NCBI RefSeq assembly: GCF_964355755.1
Contig: NC_092680.1
Location: 11,201,001-11,265,000 of the forward strand
Reading direction: 5' to 3'
Length of the DNA stretch: 64,000 nucleotides
DNA from: Antedon mediterranea
Lineage: Eukaryota > Echinodermata > Crinoidea > Comatulida > Antedonidae
Positions 1-8,784 of the stretch are shown piece after piece. Under the pieces are notes generated by a model, which worked only from the letters and a program-made list of their open reading frames with translations, ran no database searches and was not told where the DNA came from. A program made the translations under genes and the position numbers. Each line of letters opens with the position of its first letter. Positions within the stretch are counted from its first letter, which is position 1.

Positions 1-136
1 CGATATTAAGCTATTTTGTGCTCTTTGATGTTTTTGTGTAACCAAGTTTCATCGAAATCAACAAAATGGTCTAATACGTCTCCAAATGCGATTTCTAGTT
101 TTTCCAAGCACTTTGCTGTTTTTATGTTAACAAGTT

Positions 137-146
137 TTTTCGAAAA
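137..146. other. 10-base palindrome TTTTCGAAAA in A-type monomers
   Basis: Each A1, A2 and A3 monomer ends with T6 followed by CGAAAA, giving a perfect 10-base palindrome 4 bases before the next core. B monomers have 'ttttatcgaaa', 'ttttgtcgaaa' or 'ttttaacgaaa' instead, so the palindrome marks A-type boundaries. Confidence 0.85.
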
Positions 147-149
147 TCA

Positions 150-166
150 CAAAATGGTCTAAAACG
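150..166 (+). other. 17-base conserved core (first clear A-type copy)
   Basis: CAAAATGGTCTAAAACG is the most constant part of every monomer type, while the rest diverges. The recurrent exceptions I noticed are aaaatagtc, acatggtc, acatggtat, aaaaaggtc, ggtcaaaaacg, ggtctaatacg, ggtccaaaacg, aaatcgtc, ggtcgaaaacg and ggtctaaaatg. Inferred: it may be held constant by a binding protein or by its effect on DNA shape; no known box is claimed. Confidence 0.75.
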
Positions 167-167
167 T

Positions 168-186
168 CTTCAAATGCGATTTGAAG
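168..186. other. Perfect 19-base hairpin: 8-bp stem, GCG loop
   Basis: CTTCAAATGCGATTTGAAG: CTTCAAAT pairs fully with ATTTGAAG around a GCG loop. It occurs in the monomers that read 'gtcttcaaatg' and nearly always just before 'ctattctgtaca'. The commoner 'gtctccaaatg' form has one mismatch in the stem. I counted about 18 perfect copies in the first 13.3 kb, for example 2226, 3078, 3418, 3592, 4708. Confidence 0.85.
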
Positions 187-237
187 CTATTCTGTACACT
201 TTGATGTTGTTGTGTGAAAAAGTTTTGTCGAAATGCT

Positions 238-324
238 CAAAATGGTCTAAAACGTTTTTAAATACGATATAAAGCTATTTTGTGATCTTTGATGTTTTTG
301 TGTGAAAAGTTTTATCGAAATGCT
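238..324 (+). repeat. Representative B1 monomer, 87 bp
   Basis: Core followed by 'gtttttaaatacgatat', 'aagctattttgtgatcttt', 'gatgtttttgtgtgaaaag', 'ttttatcgaaatgct'. The common form has 'gatattaagc'; this copy has 'gatataaagc', a marker for the segments after each landmark. Counted composition of the common form: 15 G, 8 C of 87. Confidence 0.85.
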
Positions 325-750
325 CAAAATGGTCTAAAACGGTTTCTAATGCGATTTGAAGCTATTCTGTACCCTTTGAAGTTTTTTGTGAAAAAGTTTT
401 CTCGAAATGCTCAAAATGGTCTAAAAAGTTTTTATATACCATATTAAGCTATTTTGTGCACTTTGATGTTTTTTGTGAAAAGTTTTATCGAAATGCTCAA
501 AATGGTCTAAAACGGTTTCTATTGGGATTTTAAGCACTTTGATGATTTTGTGTAACCAAGTTTCATCGAAATGTACAAAATGGTCTAAAACGTCTCCAAA
601 TGCGATTTGAAGCTATTCTAAGTACTTTTGTGTTTTTATGTTAACAAGTTTTTTCGAAAATCACAAAATGGTCTAAAACGTCTTCAAATGCGATTTGAAG
701 CTATTCTGTACACTTTTATGTTTTGTGTGAAAAAGTTTTGTCGAAATTCT

Positions 751-836
751 CAAAATGGTCTAAAACGTTTTTAAATACGATATTAAGCTGTTTTGTGCAC
801 TTTGATGATTTGTGTGAAAAGTTTTAACGAAATGCT
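751..836 (+). repeat. Representative B2 monomer, 86 bp
   Basis: Core followed by 'gtttttaaatacgatattaa', 'gctgttttgtgcactttgat', then 'gatttgtgtgaaaag' and 'ttttaacgaaatgct'. It is almost always followed by the 78-bp C monomer. Confidence 0.85.
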
Positions 837-914
837 CAAAATGGTCAAAAACGGTTTCTAATGTGATTTTAAGCACTTTGATGTTTTTGTGTAACCAAGT
901 TTTTTCAAAAATCA
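837..914 (+). repeat. Representative C monomer, 78-bp short form
   Basis: Core (here with 'ggtcaaaaacg') followed by 'gtttctaatgtgattttaag', 'cactttgatgtttttgtg', 'taaccaagttttttc'. Compared with 87-88-bp relatives that read 'atttgaagctattctgtacac' style sequence here, about 10 bases are missing between 'atttt' and 'aagcac'. Core-to-core distances of 78 were measured at 504-582 and 843-921. A sister form reads 'ctattgtgattttaagc' followed by 'gatgattttgtgtaacc'. Confidence 0.88.
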
Positions 915-1002
915 CAAAATGGTCTAAAACGTCTCCAAATGCGATTTGAAGCTTTTCTAAGCACTTTGGTGTTTTTATGTTAACAAGTTTTTTCGAAAAT
1001 CA
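915..1002 (+). repeat. Representative A1 monomer, 88 bp
   Basis: Core, then 'gtctccaaatgcgatttgaa', 'gcttttctaagcactttgg', 'tgtttttatgttaacaag', 'ttttttcgaaaatca'. Fourteen G and 14 C were counted in this type. It ends in the TTTTCGAAAA palindrome, so the next core is preceded by 'gaaaatca'. One of the commonest types. Confidence 0.9.
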
Positions 1003-1090
1003 CAAAATGGTCTAAAACGTCTCCAAATGCGATTTGAAGATATTCTGAGCACTTTGGTGTTTTTATGTTAAAAAGTTTTTTCGAAAATCA
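1003..1090 (+). repeat. Representative A2 monomer, 88 bp
   Basis: Like A1, but with 'gaagatattctgagcacttt' in the middle and 'atgttaaaaag' (C lost from gttaac) towards the end. A later sub-form reads 'gaggatattctg' with 'tttttttgttaaaaag'. Confidence 0.88.
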
Positions 1091-1177
1091 CAAAATAGTC
1101 TAAAACGTCTCCAAATGCGATTTGAAGCTATTCTGTACACTTTGATGTTTTGTGTGAAAAAGTTTTGTCGAAATGCT
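1091..1177 (+). repeat. Representative A4 monomer, 87 bp (A-to-B switch)
   Basis: Starts as A type (gtctccaaatgcgatttg) and continues 'ctattctgtacactttgatg', 'ttttgtgtgaaaaag', 'ttttgtcgaaatgct', so the next core is preceded by 'gaaatgct' and is of B type. The core of this copy has a G-to-A change (aaaatagtct). The perfect hairpin described below is found in this context. Confidence 0.85.
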
Positions 1178-1264
1178 CAAAATGGTCTAAAACGTTTTTA
1201 AAACGATATTAAGCTATTTTGTGCTCTTTGATGTTTTTATGTAACCAAGTTTCATCGAAAATCA
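1178..1264 (+). repeat. Representative B3 monomer, 87 bp (B-to-A switch)
   Basis: Core followed by 'gtttttaaaacgatattaag', 'ctattttgtgctctttgatg', then 'gtaaccaagtttcatcg', after which the next monomer is A type. In most copies the spacer reads 'tttttgtgtaacc'; this copy has 'tttttatgtaacc'. Confidence 0.85.
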
Positions 1265-2971
1265 CAAAATGGTCTAAAACGTCTCAAAATGCGATTTGAA
1301 GCTTTTCTAAGCACTTTGGTGTTTTTATGTTAACAAGTTTTTTCGAAAATCACGAAATGGTCTAAAATGTCTCCAAATGCGATTTGAAGATATTCTGAGC
1401 ACTTTGGTGTTTTTATGTTAAAAAGTTTTTTCGAAAATCACAAAATGGTCTAAAACGTCTCCAAATGCGATTTGAAACTCTTCTGTACACTTTGATGTTT
1501 TGTGTGAAAAAGTTTTGTCGAAATGCTCAAAATGGTCTAAAACGTTTTTAAATACGATATTAAGCTGTTTTGTGCACTTTGATGATTTGTGTGAAAAGTT
1601 TTAACGAAATGCTCAAAATGGTCTAAAACGGTTTCTAATGTGATTTTAAGCACTTTGATGTTTTTGTGTAACCAAGTTTTATCGAAAATCACAAAATAGT
1701 CTAAAACGTCTCCAAATGCGATTTGAAGCTTTTCTAAGCACTTTGGTGTTTTTATGTTAACAAGTTTTTTCGAAAATCACAAAATGGTCTAAAACGTCTC
1801 CAAATGCGATTTGAGGATATTCTGAGCACTTTGGTGTTTTTTTGTTAAAAAGTTTTTTCGAAAATCACAAAATGGTCTAAAACGTCTCCAAATGCGATTT
1901 GAAGCTATTCTGTACACTTTGATGTTTTGTGTGAAAAAGTTTTGTCGAAATGCTCAAAATGGTCTAAAACATTTTTAAATACGATATTAAGCTATTTTGT
2001 GATCTTTGATGTTTTTGTGTGAAAAGTTTTATCGAAATGCTCAAAATGGTCTAAAACGGTTTCTATTGTGATTTTAAGCACTTTGATGATTTTGTGTAAC
2101 CAAGTTTCATCGAAATGTACAAAATGGTCTAAAACGTCTCCAAATGCGATTTGAAGCTATTCTAAGTACTTTTGTGTTTTTATGTTAACAAGTTTTTTCG
2201 AAAATCACAAAATGGTCTAAAACGTCTTCAAATGCGATTTGAAGCTATTCTGTACACTTTGATGTTTTGTGTGAAAAAGTTTTGTCAAAATGCTCAAAAT
2301 GGTCCAAAACGTTTTTAAAACGATATTAAGCTATTTTGTGCTCTTTGATGTTTTTGTGTAACCAAGTTTCATCGAAAATCACAACATGGTCTAAAACGTC
2401 TCCAAATGCGATTTGAAGCTTTTCTAAGCACTTTGGTGTTTTTATGTTAACAAGTTTTTTCGAAAATCACAAAATGGTCTAAAACGTCTCCAAATGCGAT
2501 TTGAAGCTCTTCTGTACACTTTGATGTTTTGTTTGAAAAAGTTTTGTCGAAATTCTCAAAATGGTCTAAAACGTTTTTAAATACGATATTAAGCTGTTTT
2601 GTGCACTTTGATGATTTGTGTGAAAAGTTTTAACGAAATGCTCAAAATGGTCTAAAACGGTTTCTAATGTGATTTTAAGCACTTTGATGTTTTTGTGTAA
2701 CCAAGTTTTTTCGAAAATCACAAAATAGTCTAAAACGTCTCCAAATGCGATTTGAAGCTATTCTGTACACTTTTATGTTTTGTGTGAAAAAGTTTTGTCG
2801 AAATGCTCAAAATGGTCTAAAACGTTTTAATATACCATATTAAGCTATTTTGTGCACTTTGATGTTTTTTGTGAAAAGTTTTATCGAAATCCTCAAAATG
2901 GTCTAAAACGGTTTCTATTGTGATTTTAAGCACTTTGATGATTTTGTGTAACCAAGTTTCATCGAAATGTA

Positions 2972-3059
2972 CAAAATGGTCTAAAACGTCTCCAAATGCG
3001 ATTTGAAGCTATTCTAAGTACTTTTGTGTTTTTATGTTAACAAGTTTTTTTTTAAATCA
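2972..3059 (+). repeat. A3 monomer with T9 tract, palindrome lost, 88 bp
   Basis: An A3 monomer ('ctaagtacttttgtg') in which 'ttttttcgaaaatc' has become 'tttttttttaaatc', removing the CpG and the TTTTCGAAAA palindrome without changing length. Same form seen near 6312, 16273, 19543, 31408, 34677, 44725, 47992 and 61149, always at the homologous position. Confidence 0.85.
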
Positions 3060-5256
3060 CAAAATGGTCTAAAACGTCTTCAAATGCGATTTGAAGCTAT
3101 TCTGTACACTTTGATGTTTTGTGTGAAAAAGTTTTGTCGAAATGCTCAAAATGGTCTAAAACGTTTTTAAATACGATATTAAGCTATTTTGTGATCTTTG
3201 ATGTTTTTGTGTGAAAAGTTTTATCGAAATGCTCAAAATGGTCTAAAACGGTTTCTATTGTGATTTTAAGCACTTTGATGATTTTGTGTAACCAAGTTTC
3301 ATCGAAATGTACAAAATGGTCTAAAACGTCTCCAAATGCGATTTGAAGCTATTCGAAGTACTTTTGTGTTTTTATGTTAACAAGTTTTTTCGAAAATCAC
3401 AAAATGGTCTAAAACGTCTTCAAATGCGATTTGAAGCTATTCTGTACACTTTGATGTTTTGTGTGAAAAAGTTTTGTCGAAATGCTCAAAATGGTCTAAA
3501 ACGTTTTTAAATACGATATTAAGCTCTTTTGTGCTCTTTGATGTTTTTGTGTAACCAAGTTTCATCGAAAATCACAAAATGGTCTAAAACGTCTTCAAAT
3601 GCGATTTGAAGCTATTCTGTACACTTTGATGTTTTGTGTGAAAAAGTTTTGTCAAAATGCTCAAAATGGTCTAAAACGTTTTTAAAACGATATTAAGCTA
3701 TTTTGTGCTCTTTGATGTTTTTGTGTAACCAAGTTTCATCGAAAATCACAAAATGGTCTAAAACGTCTCCAAATGCGATTTGAAGCTTTTCTAAGCACTT
3801 TGGTGTTTTTATGTTAACAAGTTTTTTCGAAAATCACGAAATGGTCTAAAATGTCTCCAAATGCGATTTGAAGATATTCTGAGCACTCAGATGTTTTTGT
3901 GTGAAAAGTTTTATCGAAATGCTCAAAATGGTCTAAAACGGTTTCTAATGCGATTTGAAGCTATTCTGTACACTTTGAAGTTTTTTGTGAAAAAGTTTTC
4001 TCGAAATGCTCAAAATGGTCTAAAACGTTTTTATATACCATATTAAGCTATTTTGTGCACTTTTATGTTTTGTGTGAAAAAGTTTTGTTGAAATTCTCAA
4101 AATGGTCTAAAACGTTTTTAAATACGATATTAAGCTGTTTTGTGCACTTTGATGATTTGTGTGAAAAGTTTTAACGAAATGCTCAAAATGGTCAAAAACG
4201 GTTTCTAATGTGATTTTAAGCACTTTGATGTTTTTGTGTAACCAAGTTTTTTCAAAAATCACAAAATGGTCTAAAACGTCTCCAAATGCGATTTGAAGCT
4301 TTTCTAAGCACTTTGGTGTTTTTATGTTAACAAGTTTTTTCGAAAATCACAAAATGGTCTAAAACGTCTCCAAATGCGATTTGAAGCTATTCTGTACACT
4401 TTGATGTTTTGTGTGAAAAAGTTTTGTCGAAATGCTCAAAATGGTCTAAAACATTTTTAAATACGATATTAAGCTATTTTGTGATCTTTGATGTTTTTGT
4501 GTGAAAAGTTTTATCGAAATGCTCAAAATGGTCTAAAACGGTTTCTATTGTGATTTTAAGCACTTTGATGATTTTGTGTTACCAAGTTTCATCGAAATGT
4601 ACAAAATGGTCTAAAACGTCTCCAAATGCGATTTGAAGCTATTCTAAGTACTTTTGTGTTTTTATGTTAACAAGTTTTTTCGAAAATCACAAAATGGTCT
4701 AAAACGTCTTCAAATGCGATTTGAAGCTATTCTGTACACTTTGATGTTTTGTGTGAAAAAGTTTTGTCAAAATGCTCAAAATGGTCTAAAACGTTTTTAA
4801 AACGATATTAAGCTATTTTGTGCTCTTTGATGTTTTTGTGTAACCAAGTTTCATCGAAAATCACAACATGGTATAAAACGTCTCCAAATGCGATTTGAAG
4901 CTTTTCTAAGCACTTTGGTGTTTTTATGTTAACAAGTTTTTTCGAAAATCACAAAATGGTCTAAAACGTCTCCAAATGCGATTTGAAGCTTTTCTAAGCA
5001 CTTTGGTGTTTTTATGTTAACAAGTTTTTTCGAAAATCTTGAAATGGTCTAAAATGTCTCCAAATGCGATTTGAAGATATTCTGAGCACTTTGGTGTTTT
5101 TATGTTAAAAAGTTTTTTCGAAAATCACAAAATGGTCTAAAACGTCTCCAAATGCGATTTGAAGCTCTTCTGTACACTTTGATGTTTTGTGTGAAAAAGA
5201 TTTGTCGATATGCTCAAAATGGTCTAAAACGTTTTTAAATACGATATTAAGCTGTT

Positions 5257-8200
5257 TTGTGCACTTTAATGATTTGTGTGAAAAGTTTTACGAAATGCTC
5301 AAAATGGTCTAAAACGGTTTCTAATGTGATTTTAAGCACTTTGATGTTTTTGTGTAACCAAGTTTTTTCGAAAATCACAAAATGGTCTAAAACGTCTCCA
5401 AATGCGATTTCAAGCTTTTCTAAGCACTTTGGTGTTTTTATGTTAACAAGTTTTTTCGAAAATCACAAAATGGTCTAAAACGTCTCCAAATGCGATTTGA
5501 GGATATTCTGAGCACTTTGGTGTTTTTATGTTATAAAGTTTTTTCGAAAATCACAAAATGGTCTAAAACGTCTCCAAATGCGATTTGAAGCTATTCTGTA
5601 CACTTTGATGTTTTGTGTGAAAAAGTTTTGTCGAAATGCTCAAAATGGTCTAAAACGTTTTTAAAACGATATTAAGCTATTTTGTGCTCTTTGATGTTTT
5701 TGTGTAACCAAGTTTCATCGAAATCAACAAAATGGTCTAATACGTCTCCAAATGCGATTTGAAGTTTTTCCAAGCACTTTGCTGTTTTTATGTTAACAAG
5801 TTTTTTCGAAAATCACAAAATGGTCTAAAACGTCTTCAAATGCGATTTGAAGCTATTCTGTACACTTTGATGTTTTGTGTGAAAAAGTTTTGTCGAAATG
5901 CTCAAAATGGTCTAAAACGTTTTTAAATACGATATAAAGCTATTTTGTGATCTTTGATGTTTTTGTGTGAAAAGTTTTATCGAAATGCTCAAAATGGTCT
6001 AAAACGGTTTCTAATGCGATTTGAAGCTATTCTGTACCCTTTGAAGTTTTTTGTGAAAAAGTTTTCTCGAAATGCTCAAAATGGTCTAAAAAGTTTTTAT
6101 ATACCATATTAAGCTATTTTGTGCACTTTGATGTTTTTTGTGAAAAGTTTTATCGAAATGCTCAAAATGGTCTAAAACGGTTTCTATTGGGATTTTAAGC
6201 ACTTTGATGATTTTGTGTAACCAAGTTTCATCGAAATGTACAAAATGGTCTAAAACGTCTCCAAATGCGATTTGAAGCTATTCTAAGTACTTTTGTGTTT
6301 TTATGTTAACAAGTTTTTTTTTAAATCACAAAATGGTCTAAAACGTCTTCAAATGCGATTTGAAGCTATTCTGTACACTTTGATGTTTTGTGTGAAAAGG
6401 TTTTGTCGAAATGCTCAAAATGGTCTAAAACGTTTTTAAATACGATATTAAGCTATTTTGTGATCTTTGATGTTTTTGTGTGAAAAGTTTTATCGAAATG
6501 CTCAAAATGGTCTAAAACGGTTTCTATTGTGATTTTAAGCACTTTGATGATTTTGTGTAACCAAGTTTCATCGAAATGTACAAAATGGTCTAAAACGTCT
6601 CCAAATGCGATTTGAAGCTATTCTAAGTACTTTTGTGTTTTTATGTTAACAAGTTTTTTCGAAAATCACAAAATGGTCTAAAACATCTTCAAATGCGATT
6701 TGAAGCTATTCTGTACACTTTGATGTTTTGTGTGAAAAAGTTTTGTCGAAATGCTCAAAATGGTCAAAAATGGTTTCTAATGTGATTTTAAGCACAAGCA
6801 CTTTGGTGTTTTTATGTTAACAAGTTTTTTCGAAAATCACAAAATGGTCTAAAACGTCTCCAAATGCGATTTGAAGATATTCTGAGCACTTTGGTGTTTT
6901 TATGTTAAAAAGTTTTTTCGAAAATCACAAAATGGTCTAAAACGTCTCAAAATGCGATTTGAAGCTAATCTGTACACTTTGATGTTTTGTGTGAAAAAGT
7001 TTTGTCGAAATGCTCAAAATGGTCTAAAACGTTTTTAAATACGATATTAAGCTATTTTGTGCTCTTTGATGTTTTTGTGTAACCAAGTTTCATCGAAAAT
7101 CACAAAATGGTCTAAAACGTCTTCAAATGCGATTTGAAGCTATTCTGTACACTTTGATGTTTTGTGTGAAAAAGTTTTGTCAAAATGCTCAAAATGGTCT
7201 AAAACGTTTTTAAAACGATATTAAGCTATTTTGTGCTCTTTGATGTTTTTGTGTAACCAAGTTTCATCGAAAATCACAAAATGGTCTAAAACGTCTCCAA
7301 ATGCGATTTGAAGCTTTTCTAAGCACTTTGGTGTTTTTATGTTAACAAGTTTTTTCGAAAATCACGAAATGGTCTAAAATGTCTCCAAATGCGATTTGAA
7401 GATATTCTGAGCACTTAGATGTTTTTGTGTGAAAAGTTTTATCGAAATGCTCAAAATGGTCTAAAACGGTTTCTAATGCGATTTGAAGCTATTCTGTACA
7501 CTTTGAAGTTTTTTGTGAAAAAGTTTTCTCGAAATGCTCAAAATGGTCTAAAACGTTTTTATATACCATATTAAGCTATTTTGTGCACTTTTATGTTTTG
7601 TGTGAAAAAGTTTTGTCGAAATTCTCAAAATGGTCTAAAACGTTTTTAAATACGATATTAAGCTGTTTTGTGCACTTTGATGATTTGTGTGAAAAGTTTT
7701 AACGAAATGCTCAAAATGGTCAAAAACGGTTTCTAATGTGATTTTAAGCACTTTGATGTTTTTGTGTAACCAAGTTTTTTCAAAAATCACAAAATGGTCT
7801 AAAACGTCTCCAAATGCGATTTGAAGCTTTTCTAAGCACTTTGGTGTTTTTATGTTTACAAGTTTTTTCGAAAATCACAAAATGGTCTAAAACGTCTCCA
7901 AATGCGATTTGAAGCTATTCTGTACACTTTGATGTTTTGTGTGAAAAAGTTTTGTCGAAATGCTCAAAATGGTCTAAAACATTTTTAAATACGATATTAA
8001 GCTATTTTGTGATCTTTGATGTTTTTGTGTGAAAAGTTTTATCGAAATGCTCAAAATGGTCTAAAACGGTTTCTATTGTGATTTTAAGCACTTTGATGAT
8101 TTTGTGTAACCAAGTTTTATCGAAATGTACAAAATGGTCTAAAACGTCTCCAAATGCGATTTGAAGCTATTCTAAGTACTTTTGTGTTTTTATGTTAACA

Positions 8201-8784
8201 AGTTTTTTCGAAAATCACAAAATGGTCTAAAACGTCTTCAAATGCGATTTGAAGCTATTCTGTACACTTTGATGTTTTGTGTGAAAAAGTTTTGTCAAAA
8301 TGCTCAAAATGGTCTAAAACGTTTTTAAAACGATATTAAGCTATTTTGTGCTCTTTGATGTTTTTGTGTAACCAAGTTTCATCGAAAATCACAACATGGT
8401 ATAAAACGTCTCCAAATGCGATTTGAAGCTTTTCTAAGCACTTTGGTGTTTTTATGTTAACAAGTTTTTTCGAAAATCACAAAATGGTCTAAAACGTCTC
8501 CAAATGCGATTTGAAGCTTTTCTAAGCACTTTGGTGTTTTTTTGTTAACAAGTTTTTTCAAAAATCTTGAAATGGTCTAAAATGTCTCCAAATGCGATTT
8601 GAAGATATTCTGAGCACTTTGGTGTTTTTATGTTAAAAAGTTTTTTCGAAAATCACAAAATGGTCTAAAACGTCTCCAAATGCGATTTGAAGCTCTTCTG
8701 TACACTTTGATGTTTTGTGTGAAAAAGATTTGTCGATATGCTCAAAATGGTCTAAAACGTTTTTAAATACGATATTAAGCTGTT
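5257..8784. repeat. Mid-level segment, 3,528 bp (S1, first)
   Basis: Begins at a landmark monomer run with 'gcactttaatgatttg' and a one-base-shortened 'gttttacgaaatgc'. It continues through 'aatcaacaaaatggtctaatacg', 'gatataaagc', 'ctgtaccctttgaag' and 'ctattgggat'. The first ~1.05 kb recurs in the next segment; they part near 6310, where this one has the T9 variant 'gtttttttttaaatcac' and the next keeps 'ttttttcgaaaatcac'. It contains an 84-bp hybrid monomer at 6756. Same-length counterparts start at 33620 and 46936. Confidence 0.8.
6756..6839 (+). repeat. 84-bp hybrid monomer (C left half, A1 right half)
   Basis: Reads 'ggtttctaatgtgatttt' of a C monomer, then 'aagcacaagcactttggtg', where the A1 right half takes over with a duplicated 'aagcac'. 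Its core also carries 'ggtcaaaaatgg'. The same hybrid sits at 19896 (L1), 35119 (S2) and 48435 (L2), so it formed before the blocks were duplicated. Confidence 0.82.

Noticed and set aside
425-440. TATA-like 'tttttatataccat' in B4 monomers, recurring (for example near 4030, 6100, 7560)
   Set aside because: AT-rich satellite produces such strings by chance; there is no downstream gene or other promoter element.
3041-3060. T9 tract as a possible terminator or poly(A) tail of an inserted retroelement
   Set aside because: It is a length-neutral substitution within a normal 88-bp monomer, repeated at homologous sites, with no target-site duplication or element body.
3861-4046. A 61-codon open frame recurring at 3861, 17089, 32224, 45540 and 61967
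   Set aside because: Its translation is itself two satellite monomers in tandem (the MRFE... and NAQNGLKRF phrases repeat). It is a repeat shadow marking the block landmark.
5257-5478. A 73-codon open frame recurring 13 times with identical translation (5257, 8785, 11705, 12907, 18485, 21925, 33620, 37148, 40068, 41270, 46936, 50464, 63363)
   Set aside because: It spans the ordinary B2-C-A1 monomer run. The frame opens only because 'gttttacg' has one base fewer than 'gttttaacg'. No start context, domain or codon signature; identity reflects recent duplication of the array and not protein constraint.
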